A stretch of 64,000 bases of DNA. Origin: Pseudomonadales bacterium (GTDB lineage Bacteria > Pseudomonadota > Gammaproteobacteria > Pseudomonadales > IMCC2047). This document shows, one piece after another, positions 52,720-61,340 of this stretch. The number at the start of each line of letters is the position of its first letter. The first letter of the stretch is position 1. The stretch is from contig JACKNY010000001.1 in assembly GCA_024234615.1 (NCBI GenBank), positions 1,330,501-1,394,500 on the forward strand, read 5' to 3'. Below the pieces are notes generated by a model that saw only the letters and a program-made list of their open reading frames with translations, was not told the DNA's origin and searched no databases. A program made the position numbers and the translations under genes.

Positions 52720-53682
52720 CTCGCATAAATCCGGCCTCGTTCTCACCTGAGTGGCGTAGTTGAGTATGTCGCTTTTCGTTGCGCCGCGCTTAATTTTGTC
52801 ACGCACGGATTTAACTAACTCAATACTTTTGATTTTTCGCTCCAGCGGTGCTTCGCGGCCGGCGATTTTAATTGCGGTTAGACCTGCGCGCATGAAGTCG
52901 TCAATGGCGCAGAGCCCACAGGGACCGAAAGTGTAGCCTTGTTTGGAAGTGCTAAAGCCACAGCTGAATTTATACCAGGTCCATTCAGCGTAGTCTTTTT
53001 CATTTTGGAGCAGTAAGCTTTGCTCGTCTGGGGCGATGTCACTGCCATCGGTGCGGTAGTAGCTGTAACGGTAATTATCCATGCAGATGGGGCCGCCATA
53101 TTGCTTAGGCAAATGGATGGTATGACAAACGCCTTCTTCATAAATGCAACCGTCGTTAAGCACGAAGGCTTCGAACTCCAGGTTCGGCAACGACTGTGTC
53201 ATGGCTTTGATTTCGGCTAATGTCATGTAGCGAGGAAAGATAATACGGTCTGCGCCAATACTCTCGAAGAGTTTGGTGGCCTCGGTATTTCGACAGGCGG
53301 CGATCGAGCTTAGGTGCAAACGGGCATTGAGATTCAGGGTGGATAGTTCAAATAATAAGGCAGCGTCAGCAATGATAATGGCATGTCCTCCCGCTGCGGA
53401 GAAGCGCTCGGCGAGCTGAATCAGGCATTGCGCTTGTGCTTGCGTATAATGCTGTGCATTGAGTACCAGCATGGCCTGTTTACCTGCTTGCCCTGTGGTT
53501 TCGATAATCCGTCGCATGTCTTGATAGCAAGTGATATTGCCAAACATGCGGCGGCTAATACTGGAAATACCAAACTGGCTCACCCATTCTTCTGGCACCA
53601 TGCCAAAATAAATCTCATCGGCGCCGACGTCGAGCACCGGCTCAAGCTCGTCAATGTGGCTAATGGGAGCGACGATTTTCAT
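52675..53682 (-). CDS. U32 peptidase-family protein, UbiU-like (4Fe-4S type)
   Basis: Despite the name, the best-studied relatives (UbiU/UbiV, TrhP, RlhA) are iron-sulfur proteins of RNA or quinone hydroxylation, not proteases. The four cysteines of the UbiU cluster are matched: Cys179 and Cys186 (DGCIYEEGVC, same 7-residue spacing), Cys200 (GGPIC) and a fourth in FGPCGLC. The length of 335 residues is near UbiU (331). It overlaps the second U32 gene by 23 bp, so the two are coupled, as for ubiU-ubiV. A degraded copy of its last 28 codons lies at 47.3 kb. It may be true UbiU or a divergent pair with another hydroxylation substrate. Confidence 0.82.
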   Translation of the reverse strand: MKIVAPISHIDELEPVLDVGADEIYFGMVPEEWVSQFGISSISRRMFGNITCYQDMRRIIETTGQAGKQAMLVLNAQHYTQAQAQCLIQLAERFSAAGGHAIIIADAALLFELSTLNLNARLHLSSIAACRNTEATKLFESIGADRIIFPRYMTLAEIKAMTQSLPNLEFEAFVLNDGCIYEEGVCHTIHLPKQYGGPICMDNYRYSYYRTDGSDIAPDEQSLLLQNEKDYAEWTWYKFSCGFSTSKQGYTFGPCGLCAIDDFMRAGLTAIKIAGREAPLERKIKSIELVKSVRDKIKRGATKSDILNYATQVRTRPDLCESGYMCYYPEVLQIT

Positions 53683-54586
53683 GCCAGTCTCCCGCGAGAA
53701 TCAAACGCTTTACCCAGCCCTTGTTAATGGCGTGCTTTAGCACGCGCTGCTGTTCATCGGCGTAATGGTAGAAAATGCTGTTGCCGCGCGTAAAGGCTTT
53801 AAGCTCGTGTGGGCTCTGCTTTCCAGTGCGCTCCATTTTGCCGAAATAGCTTAGGCATTCCTTTTGACAACTGTGCCCTGGGGTAAACTTTTTTTGCTTA
53901 GACAGGTGCAGTGAACCGGGTCGGCAAATACGACCTTTTAGGGTATAGCCAAAAGGGATATGCACCGATAGATCCAGCCCATTGGGTTCAAAGTCTGTCG
54001 TATCGGCAAAGGGGCGCACGTCGGTTTCCAGGCTGGAAATATTAAAACGATGCAGCATGCGCACGAACAAAGATGATTGTAATCCGGGTGGTATCGCCTT
54101 CGCCCAATCTGCGGATGGCAAGCGGGGGTCCTTGATCATTTTGCATAGCTGGCGTCCGGCAACCGGCTGCAACCCGTGAAACCCCTGGGTGACTAAGCGC
54201 AATACGCCGAAATCGTTGCAGACCACTTCGCATTGTGCTGGCAATAGTCCTAACAGCTTGGCGAGTTGCGCGATACCTTTGTCGGCCAGCATGGGGGTGG
54301 CGAAGCTAAAGGTCAAGTTTCTGCTTTGGCACCAATCTGTTATTCGAGAGACATCCCTTTGCGTAGGCAATAGGCGCTCGCAAAATTCGTTACCAAATTG
54401 AATGCCGTTGATGCGTCTTTCGGAAAGGTCGTTGGGATAGCAGGAGAGGTCGGCATGCAGTGCGTTCAGACAGTTAGCGGCGCTCAGTGATTCGAGGCAG
54501 TCTAACGGACCAATCGCTTTGGCGTCGGTTAGTGATAGATAGAGAAGGGGGTGATGATGGTCCGCTTCGGATCTTGTTTGAGGCAT
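53660..54586 (-). CDS. U32 peptidase-family protein, UbiV-like partner
   Basis: The second U32-type protein, 308 residues, is close to UbiV length. A C-terminal set, Cys221 (GRICRPG), Cys240 and Cys244 (HSCQKEC), matches the C-x12/13-C-x3-C type arrangement of UbiV with a somewhat longer first spacing; Cys69 could be the fourth ligand. UbiU and UbiV act as a heterodimer in oxygen-independent ubiquinone synthesis. Here the upstream neighbours on this strand are Rieske oxygenase genes, but a terminator separates them, so the pair is probably a separate transcript. Confidence 0.75.
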   Translation of the reverse strand: MPQTRSEADHHHPLLYLSLTDAKAIGPLDCLESLSAANCLNALHADLSCYPNDLSERRINGIQFGNEFCERLLPTQRDVSRITDWCQSRNLTFSFATPMLADKGIAQLAKLLGLLPAQCEVVCNDFGVLRLVTQGFHGLQPVAGRQLCKMIKDPRLPSADWAKAIPPGLQSSLFVRMLHRFNISSLETDVRPFADTTDFEPNGLDLSVHIPFGYTLKGRICRPGSLHLSKQKKFTPGHSCQKECLSYFGKMERTGKQSPHELKAFTRGNSIFYHYADEQQRVLKHAINKGWVKRLILAGDWHENRRSH

Positions 54587-54673
54587 GTGGTTTACAAAAT
54601 CTCCGGTGATAACTGAGAGATTAAAATTAAACCATACAACCGTACTAAAAAGTAATATCCAGAGTCTGAATGT

Positions 54674-54707
54674 AAAAAAAGATGCCGTAAAATTGATTTA
54701 CGGCATC
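54674..54707 (-). terminator. Terminator of the CoA ligase-Rieske oxygenase operon
   Basis: A perfect 11-bp stem (GATGCCGTAAA/TTTACGGCATC) with a 5-base loop is followed on the minus strand by TTTTTTT. It ends the six-gene operon that begins at 60655. Confidence 0.9.
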
Positions 54708-54737
54708 AGCATGTTTCGTTGCGAGGAGCGTCTTGGG

Positions 54738-55235
54738 TTACAAATAAATCACCATGGACTTTTGCGGTTCTTCGCAATTAATTAAGTCCACCCGCTTGTG
54801 GCGAATTTTATAACGGCCATCGTCTTTGCTGAGCTGGTGGGTATAGGTGCCGCCGTACATGCGCTGTTCACCCATATAGTTAACCAGCGCGTGGAAGTTA
54901 GAGGTTACCGTACAATTGCCGCTGTCAGCGTTCAGCTCGGTGATCTGGATATTGCTGATAATATGAGAACAGCGAATTTTGTAATCCTTGGATGCGGCCC
55001 GTGGATGGACGAAGTTACGTCGGCGGATTTCCATCATGACGTGGTCATCGTAGATATGGGACAGTTCAAAATCCGGACTCTCCTGATCCTCGGTGGCCGG
55101 CAACCAATAGGTACCGTCTTTGGTATAGAGTTCAATCCAGCTATCTAAATCCGGTTTATCCAAACAAGAAGCTTCTTGATACAGTAGCTGTTCGATTTCG
55201 CGAATGGTATGGTTTGAGGTTACCACGGCAGTCAT
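54738..55235 (-). CDS. Aromatic-ring-hydroxylating dioxygenase, beta subunit
   Basis: This is a small SnoaL/NTF2-fold subunit (165 residues) that stabilises the hexamer of ring-hydroxylating oxygenases. Features typical of the family are the N-terminal helix (IEQLLYQEASCLDKPDLDSWIELY), GTYWLPATED, and RHKRVDLINCE near the C-terminus. The start follows the alpha-subunit stop with no gap. It is the last gene before the terminator. It has no catalytic role of its own. Confidence 0.9.
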   Translation of the reverse strand: MTAVVTSNHTIREIEQLLYQEASCLDKPDLDSWIELYTKDGTYWLPATEDQESPDFELSHIYDDHVMMEIRRRNFVHPRAASKDYKIRCSHIISNIQITELNADSGNCTVTSNFHALVNYMGEQRMYGGTYTHQLSKDDGRYKIRHKRVDLINCEEPQKSMVIYL

Positions 55236-56561
55236 CTAGGCCACCTCCTGGCTGAGTTGATCTTTGGTCATGTATTCTTTCCAGGCTTTATACTGCGTGC
55301 GAATATCAAGATCACCGGTCAGCAAACCATGAAAGTGGTCGCCCTTGTCTTCATCACGGCCAAAATGACGATGCATTTCCACCCACTCTGAGCCATTGGA
55401 TTCGAGACCGTTCTGCACGCGATGGTAGGCAGTTAAATCGTCTGGGCCTACCATGCCGAAGGAAGAGTTGATCAGGCGCGAATACAGAATAGTTCTTTTC
55501 AACATGCTTTCTGGGGCACCCTTGAGGCGGAATGACCAGCTTTCAATAATGGTTTTATTGACTGAAATAGGGCGCACCACCCGAATGTTCTGCACCGCCG
55601 TTTTGGTGGTGAGGGAAGGGTAGTACATGGTGTTGTGGCTGTTAAAGGTAAGTATTTCCCGCGTTCTTTCCTCGCCATAGGCCGCGATCATTAACTCTTC
55701 ATAATCCTTAGGTACGGAGTAGGCCGCATGGATGCTGGTGCGGCCACCGTCGTAATGATGGCCGTACGGGTAGGCGAATAGGTCAGTGCTTTCAAAATGC
55801 TCGTAGGATGCGCCAAAGGGCGGGATAATTTCGGCCTCAGTGCGTTCGGCGGAGTCTTCCGGTACCGTTTTCATGTACTGTAACGCCGCATCGACAACGC
55901 CCTGGTGCACCACCATCGGATGCATGCCGTCGTTTAAGTTTTCCGTGAACATTTTCCAGTTGCAATCATGCTCATAGCGCATGGGCTTGCCGACCACTTC
56001 CACTTCGCCTTCGGGAGAACGGTCACACATATTATCAATACATTCGGCCATGCCAGTACCCATCCAGGTATTCAGGTCGGGCGCGTTCGGATCGAGCGTG
56101 GCAAACACAAAGCCGCGATAGCTGCCGTATTGCGCGACCTTTTGCATGCTGTACTGGGGATCGTTTTTATTAAAGCCGGTGCCTTCATAGCCGGGCATAT
56201 TGGGAACACCGACCAGTTTGCCATCGATTCGATAGGTCCAGCCATGATAACAGCAGCGGAAGGCGCTGACTTTACCGCTGGCCTGATCGACCAGTTTGGC
56301 ACCCTTGTGGCCGCAACGATTGTGAAGGACATGCACTTTGCCGTCCTTATCGCGCACCATAATTACCGGTACTTTATTGCCGATGATCGCGGTGGCGTAT
56401 TCGCCCGGCGTTTTCACCTGACTTTCATGGCCGATATAAATCCAGGCGCTGCCCCAGATTCGCTCCATTTCCAAGTCAAAGATGTCTGGATCGAGATAGA
56501 CTTTGCGATGTACGCGAGTTGGCTCGATCAATTGGCTTAACGCTTGGTTACTGTATTTCAT
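55236..56561 (-). CDS. Aromatic-ring-hydroxylating dioxygenase, alpha subunit (Rieske)
   Basis: This is the catalytic subunit that adds O2 to an aromatic ring or similar substrate. The Rieske [2Fe-2S] ligands are Cys83-x-His85 and Cys103-x2-His106 (RCGH..RCCYHGW). The mononuclear iron site lies in ENLNDGMHPMVVH, with both histidines and the bridging Asp. The frame extends far upstream, but the ATG at 56561 gives the normal 441 residues and N-terminus. Electrons would come from the ferredoxin and reductase at 61-63 kb. The family groups with aromatic-carboxylate oxygenases by general appearance; the substrate is not readable. Confidence 0.92.
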   Translation of the reverse strand: MKYSNQALSQLIEPTRVHRKVYLDPDIFDLEMERIWGSAWIYIGHESQVKTPGEYATAIIGNKVPVIMVRDKDGKVHVLHNRCGHKGAKLVDQASGKVSAFRCCYHGWTYRIDGKLVGVPNMPGYEGTGFNKNDPQYSMQKVAQYGSYRGFVFATLDPNAPDLNTWMGTGMAECIDNMCDRSPEGEVEVVGKPMRYEHDCNWKMFTENLNDGMHPMVVHQGVVDAALQYMKTVPEDSAERTEAEIIPPFGASYEHFESTDLFAYPYGHHYDGGRTSIHAAYSVPKDYEELMIAAYGEERTREILTFNSHNTMYYPSLTTKTAVQNIRVVRPISVNKTIIESWSFRLKGAPESMLKRTILYSRLINSSFGMVGPDDLTAYHRVQNGLESNGSEWVEMHRHFGRDEDKGDHFHGLLTGDLDIRTQYKAWKEYMTKDQLSQEVA

Positions 56562-56607
56562 GGTGCTAATACCTCTGCTAACGTCTCTACTCAATGCTAT
56601 TTTTACC

Positions 56608-57336
56608 CTAAAGTGACAAGGCGCCAAGGCTTGCACCGCCGCAAACCATGAGCGTTTGTCCGGTAATAAAACCGCTATCGGGCGAGGCCAGGAAGTTAAC
56701 GGCGTTGGCGACGTCATCTGGAGTGCCGACCCGTTTGACCGGGATGCTGTCGGCAATTTTCTGAATTTTAGGGTCGCCTGCTGGGATCACATTGTGGAAC
56801 ATTTCTGTGGCTTCGATCGGGCCGGGGGCGACGGTGTTGACGGTAATGCCGTATTTGCCCAGTTCCAGCGCCCAGGTGCGTGCCATCCCCATCATGCCGG
56901 CTTTGGTGGCGGAATAATTGGTTCTGGTTTCTAATCCTAGCGCCGCACGTGAAGTGATTAGTATTACGCGTCCGAATTTAGCCTGTTTCATCGCTGGCAA
57001 AACCGCCTGGGTCAGGCTGATCGCGGCACCGATATGGATATGCGCTAAATAGTCAAGATCTTCAATGGCGACATCTTCCAATAGTGCGGGACGAATTAAT
57101 CCGGCATTGTGTACTAGCGTGGTGATATTGAATTTTTCGGCAGCCTCTTGTGCGGCAGCCTTGGTGGCCTCAATGTCGGAAAGGTCGACCGATATATTGT
57201 GCAGTTGATCATGGTCGAGTTCCAGCGCACGTCGTGCTAGGTTGATTACCTGATAACCCTGTTCTAGAAAGCGCGCACAGATTGCTCGGCCAATACCGGT
57301 GCTGCCTCCGGTTACTAGAGCGGTTTTGTTTGTCAT
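56608..57336 (-). CDS. Short-chain dehydrogenase/reductase
   Basis: This is a canonical SDR with cofactor motif TGGSTGIG, HNAG (NNAG variant), active-site Ser (LITSRAAL) and intact YSATK. It ends in the usual C-terminal GGASLGALSL. It may act as the cis-diol dehydrogenase after the ring hydroxylase, or as a hydroxyacyl dehydrogenase; the sequence does not decide. ATGs at 57345 and 57336 are both possible starts. It lies between the DUF35 gene and the oxygenase alpha-subunit gene. Confidence 0.88.
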   Translation of the reverse strand: MTNKTALVTGGSTGIGRAICARFLEQGYQVINLARRALELDHDQLHNISVDLSDIEATKAAAQEAAEKFNITTLVHNAGLIRPALLEDVAIEDLDYLAHIHIGAAISLTQAVLPAMKQAKFGRVILITSRAALGLETRTNYSATKAGMMGMARTWALELGKYGITVNTVAPGPIEATEMFHNVIPAGDPKIQKIADSIPVKRVGTPDDVANAVNFLASPDSGFITGQTLMVCGGASLGALSL

Positions 57337-57379
57337 ATCTATCATCACCTGCTTGAAAAGTTGAATGTCATAACCGGTT

Positions 57380-57829
57380 TTAGTTGAGCACCAGCCGTGT
57401 TAATAAAGCCGGATAATCCGGTTTGCTGTTCTGTTCAGTCGCGGCGATTAATACGCTTTGCCCGGAGCGGTCCGTATGCGCAAACAAAGTTACCGGCGTT
57501 CCTGTTGCGGATGTCTTTTTTTCGATATGCGCAAAAACTATCGGGCCGCAATTGAGCTGGACCGAAGCAATGACCCAGGGTAAATGCGCACTAAAAAATG
57601 CTTCATAACTATGATGAAGCTCAACCGTTGCTAATATTTTTCCACGGGGATCGACACTTTGCCAAGCAAGCTCGTCGCTCAGACAGTGATGGCAAATCTC
57701 ACGGGGAGGGTATTGCACGCTGTCGCACTGTTGGCATTGCTGAAGTACGAGTTCGCCATCGACAGTCGCTGCGGTGAGGGCTTCTCCCAGTTCGGTGCGC
57801 TGTTTGGGTGGGGTGATAGGCTGATTCAT
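57380..57829 (-). CDS. DUF35 (OB-fold/Zn-ribbon) acyl-CoA-binding partner protein
   Basis: A rubredoxin-like zinc ribbon (CQQC..CHHC) and an OB-fold form the DUF35 architecture. These proteins pair with thiolase-fold enzymes; in steroid degradation the DUF35 part of ChsH2 binds and activates the aldolase Ltp2. The 149-residue length is typical. It overlaps the thiolase-like gene by 4 bp (ATGA), which implies an obligate complex. Confidence 0.87.
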   Translation of the reverse strand: MNQPITPPKQRTELGEALTAATVDGELVLQQCQQCDSVQYPPREICHHCLSDELAWQSVDPRGKILATVELHHSYEAFFSAHLPWVIASVQLNCGPIVFAHIEKKTSATGTPVTLFAHTDRSGQSVLIAATEQNSKPDYPALLTRLVLN

Positions 57830-59010
57830 GCGTTGGCGCTCCTCAGAATGGCCGCGGCGCTACACAGGCCACGATCATAGTTGATCATGCCGTAGCCGCT
57901 AACCATCGCATGCCGAGCATTTTCAACTGGATTATCCACGGCCTCTCCGTTGAGTTGCCGAATGGCTTCGACCAAGCCGAGATAACCGCCAGCAAAACCT
58001 GCTTGGCCAACGGAAAGTTGGCCACCGGAGGTGTTATGCGGTAAGCCGTCGCCATCAAAAGTCAGTGGTGTTACGCGAACAAACTGGCTGGCTTCTCCTT
58101 CTGGGCAAAAGCCTAAACCTTCAAATTGCAACATCGAGATAACCGGGTAATCATCATAGGTTTCCAGCAGATCAATATCGCTAGGTGTTATTTGAGCACT
58201 GTTGTAAAGGTTGTCGCGATAAGCAGCCCAGCCACCGCGAATCTGCACGGGATCATCTGGAAAGGCATTATGCAGTTCGCCAATAGCGGCAATGGTTGCG
58301 TAAGGCACATTCAATGATTTGGCTCGCTCGATACTCATCAGCAGAAAGCCTTCAGCGCCCGCACAGGGCATGACGCAGTCGAACAGGTGTAATGGGCCTG
58401 CGACCGGGCGGGCGGCAAGATAATCTGCCATGCTCAGCGGTTTGTGGCCCAGTAGCGCAGGCGCATAATGTTGTGCGTTATAACGCTGAGAGACAGCGAT
58501 GCGCCCGAAGTCTTCCCGTGTCGCGCCATATTGATCCATATAGCGTTGCGTGATCAGTGAAAAAGCGGCATTGGGGCCTGCGGCTCCGTAGGGATAGGAC
58601 GCATCCATAGTAAAACGACTGAAGTTGCTAATCAGTTCGCCAAAACCGCCTTTAATCGAGGTGTCTGCGCCAATGCAGGCGATAATTTCAGCGTCACCGG
58701 CTTGTATCGCTCGAGCGCCGCGCTGCATGGCGGCAATACCGGATGCGCCACCGAGTGAAATCTGATCCAGCCAACGTAACGTCATACCAAAGTGTTGGGT
58801 CAGGGTGATGGCAGAATCAGGGGTGAGGGTAATGCTGGTTATGGCCATGCCATCAATATCTGTTTTTTCGAGGCCTGAGGCACTTAACATTTGCGCCAGG
58901 GTACGCCCGATAAACCAATTCGCGCCACGCTCACTTTGACGGCTATAACCGAAACTGGTGGGTGCGACCAGAGCGACGCCTGCGTAAGATTGCGGTTGGT
59001 TCTTATTCAT
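57826..59010 (-). CDS. Thiolase-fold protein lacking catalytic Cys and His (Ltp2-like aldolase candidate)
   Basis: This is a thiolase-superfamily protein of the SCP2/lipid-transfer type, 394 residues. The nucleophilic Cys position reads GGASG (about residue 88), and the usual GHP histidine reads VGQAG (Gln336). The enzyme therefore cannot do classical thiolysis. A Tyr-rich segment (LLETYDDYPVISML) lies where Ltp2-type retro-aldolases place catalytic tyrosines. The coupled DUF35 gene supports a retro-aldol C-C cleaving complex acting on a hydroxyacyl-CoA. Known thiolase-like synthases without Cys are another possibility. Confidence 0.8.
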   Translation of the reverse strand: MNKNQPQSYAGVALVAPTSFGYSRQSERGANWFIGRTLAQMLSASGLEKTDIDGMAITSITLTPDSAITLTQHFGMTLRWLDQISLGGASGIAAMQRGARAIQAGDAEIIACIGADTSIKGGFGELISNFSRFTMDASYPYGAAGPNAAFSLITQRYMDQYGATREDFGRIAVSQRYNAQHYAPALLGHKPLSMADYLAARPVAGPLHLFDCVMPCAGAEGFLLMSIERAKSLNVPYATIAAIGELHNAFPDDPVQIRGGWAAYRDNLYNSAQITPSDIDLLETYDDYPVISMLQFEGLGFCPEGEASQFVRVTPLTFDGDGLPHNTSGGQLSVGQAGFAGGYLGLVEAIRQLNGEAVDNPVENARHAMVSGYGMINYDRGLCSAAAILRSANA

Positions 59011-59038
59011 AGATCATTAGCTCGTGGGATTTATTGGC

Positions 59039-60655
59039 TCAGCGTGGTCTGCGTTTAAGCTTGCGTAAGTCAAAACAATTTCCTTTCGATAACAGCTCTC
59101 TTCCCAGTAGTTTGACTTCACCGCGCTGCAGTTTTTGTGACGCGGTGAGCGGAAGTTGTTCGACGAAGGCAATATAGCCGGGCAGTTTGTAATAGACCAG
59201 TGATTGCATGGCACGTTCAAAGATGGAAGTTGCAGTTGCTTGGCTAGCTTCAGCTCCGGTTTTTAGAATAATGCAGGCCATGACTTCGTCGCCGCGAATT
59301 TCATCTGGTACGGGCGTCACAGCAACCTGATCAACCCGGCTGTCAAGGACCAGCGCAGCTTCCACTTCCAATGCTGAAATATTTTCACCGCTACGCCGAA
59401 TTACATTTTTTTTGCGATCGACAAAATAGAAGTAGCCTTCTTGATCCTGCCGCAGTATATCGCCGGTATGCAGCCAGTTTCCTTCCCAAGCTTCTTGCGT
59501 CGCGGCGTCGTTCTTGTAGTAACCGGAGAAAAACCCCTTGCGTGGATTGTCCCCGGCAGCTCGCACCAGCAGTTCTCCGGGCTGCCCTTGGCTAACCTCA
59601 ACGCCTTCGTCGTCGACCAGCTTGATGGCTACCTGATCTGAGCGCTTGCCCAAACAACTGGTGCCGACCGAGCGCGGTTCGTGGTTGGCGATAATGCAGC
59701 CAGCCGTTCCCGATTCAGTCATTGCCCAGGCCTCTATCAAAGGAAAACCAAAGCGCTGTTCAAACGGGGCGTGGTGTTCCGGATTAACGCCAGCGCCAAA
59801 GCCAAACTTAATTTGCTGGCTAAAATCCTCATCCGGTGATGGTGGCATATTGAGTAAAATAGCGGGCATCACGCCAAGATAGTGAATGATGGTCGCTTTC
59901 GATTCTCGCACTGAAGCCCACCAGCTTTTCGGGTGAAAACGATCCAGTTGCACGATACAACCACCGCTCATTAACATCGCCATGGAAGAGCAAGCCATGG
60001 CGTTCATGTGTACTAGAGGTAGCGGCGTAATAATACGTTCTTTGCCCGGTTCTTGTTTGCATAGGCCGTCCAAATTCACGTACCAGCGGCCGCATTCGAG
60101 GAAGTATTCATTCGACAGCATGCAACCCTTGGGTTTGCCAGTGCTGCCAGAGGTATAAAGAATGGCGCATTCGCTCTGTTCGTTTGGTGTTGCTTCTGTA
60201 GGGCTGAGCGGGCTATCAGGGAGGCTGGCAAATTCATCAGTTGCGATAATAGGTATTTTTCGACTTAACTGTGCCGTAGCCTGTTCAAGTTTGGCTTGCT
60301 TTTCCGGAATGCTAATTACAAGACAGGCATCGCTGTTATCCAGCAGGTAGGCGATTTCATCAATTTGCATTTCGCCATTCACAGGCACAACGCTGACGCC
60401 CAGTTTATTAAGTGCTAGCCAGTGCGCAAAAAAATCGGCTCTGTTTTCTAGTAAAAGCGCCACGCGCAAGCCTAAACCGTAGCCATGGGCTTTATAGTTT
60501 TGACTGAGTTGGTCTATCCAGTCTGCGATGGCTGAGTAGCTCAGATTAACCGCGGTGTTCTGATAACCACGGGTTGCGGCTGAGGGGATATTTAAAAAAG
60601 TATGTTCTGGGTACTTTTCTAAGCTGTTGAGAAATGCCTGATATACAGTCGTCAT
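59039..60655 (-). CDS. AMP-dependent acyl/aryl-CoA ligase
   Basis: This is an ANL-superfamily adenylating enzyme, 538 residues. The P-loop-like motif is LYTSGSTGKPKG, and other signatures are GFGAGVNPEHH, AMTESGTAG, and WLHTGDILRQDQEGYFYFVDRKKNVIRRSGENIS. The C-terminal catalytic lysine is probably in TASQKLQRGEVK. It is the first gene of the minus-strand operon and would activate a carboxylic acid as its CoA thioester for the aldolase and oxygenase steps. The acid is unknown. It is divergent from the MarR gene. Confidence 0.9.
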   Translation of the reverse strand: MTTVYQAFLNSLEKYPEHTFLNIPSAATRGYQNTAVNLSYSAIADWIDQLSQNYKAHGYGLGLRVALLLENRADFFAHWLALNKLGVSVVPVNGEMQIDEIAYLLDNSDACLVISIPEKQAKLEQATAQLSRKIPIIATDEFASLPDSPLSPTEATPNEQSECAILYTSGSTGKPKGCMLSNEYFLECGRWYVNLDGLCKQEPGKERIITPLPLVHMNAMACSSMAMLMSGGCIVQLDRFHPKSWWASVRESKATIIHYLGVMPAILLNMPPSPDEDFSQQIKFGFGAGVNPEHHAPFEQRFGFPLIEAWAMTESGTAGCIIANHEPRSVGTSCLGKRSDQVAIKLVDDEGVEVSQGQPGELLVRAAGDNPRKGFFSGYYKNDAATQEAWEGNWLHTGDILRQDQEGYFYFVDRKKNVIRRSGENISALEVEAALVLDSRVDQVAVTPVPDEIRGDEVMACIILKTGAEASQATATSIFERAMQSLVYYKLPGYIAFVEQLPLTASQKLQRGEVKLLGRELLSKGNCFDLRKLKRRPR

Positions 60656-60792
60656 AGGTTGATTTATTCGAGTGGATTGGATTCAATACCTGTTTTCGTT
60701 AGGTCTGACATATGAATTGGAATATATTAGCATAAAATACATGAAAAGGAATAAGTTCTGGTCTAAAATAAACCTTTTTCTGGCTTCGGGCA

Positions 60793-61272
60793 ATGAAGAA
60801 TAGCTCTATAGTTAAAGACAATATAGTTGAAGACAATGGTGTGAGTGATAAGGCATTCTCCGAAGATTACCTGCCCTATTTGGTAGCTAAAGCGAGTTAT
60901 TTGTTAAGCCAAGGTATTAATGAATACTTCAAGGAGTTTGATACACCGATCAGCACTTGGCGTGTGTTGACCGCTGTGAGTGAGGCAGAGCAGAGTGTTG
61001 GTAAGTTGGCGAAAATGGTGATGCTGAATCAACCTACCCTAAGCAAGGCTTTGGATAAGCTGGAAAAAGCTGGCCTCATTGTGCGCAAAAAGGATATTGC
61101 TAACCGCCGTAATGTCTTTATTGGTATTACAGCCAAAGGACAACGTATGATTGAGAAATTGACACCTTTGGTCAAAGCACATGAAAAGTCTGTGTTCGGG
61201 AGCTTTAGTTCTACCAAGCAAAATGAGTTTCAACAACTTTTAAAGGAGCTGATCGCCAAGCTAGAAAAATAA
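60793..61272 (+). CDS. MarR-family transcriptional regulator
   Basis: A winged helix (VGKLAKMVMLNQPTLSKALDKLEKAGLIVRKKDIANRRNVFIGITAKG) lies between dimerisation helices; 159 residues. MarR repressors often respond to aromatic acids or their CoA esters. It is divergent from the CoA ligase operon (137 bp between) and lies upstream of the ferredoxin reductase gene, so it probably controls both parts of the oxygenase system. No clear operator palindrome was seen in the 60656-60792 gap. Confidence 0.9.
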   Translation: MKNSSIVKDNIVEDNGVSDKAFSEDYLPYLVAKASYLLSQGINEYFKEFDTPISTWRVLTAVSEAEQSVGKLAKMVMLNQPTLSKALDKLEKAGLIVRKKDIANRRNVFIGITAKGQRMIEKLTPLVKAHEKSVFGSFSSTKQNEFQQLLKELIAKLEK

Positions 61273-61340
61273 CGACCCATAATAAAAATAGAAAGAGGGT
61301 GATAAATGCCCATCAAAAACGGGATTGAGGAAGAGTTTGA

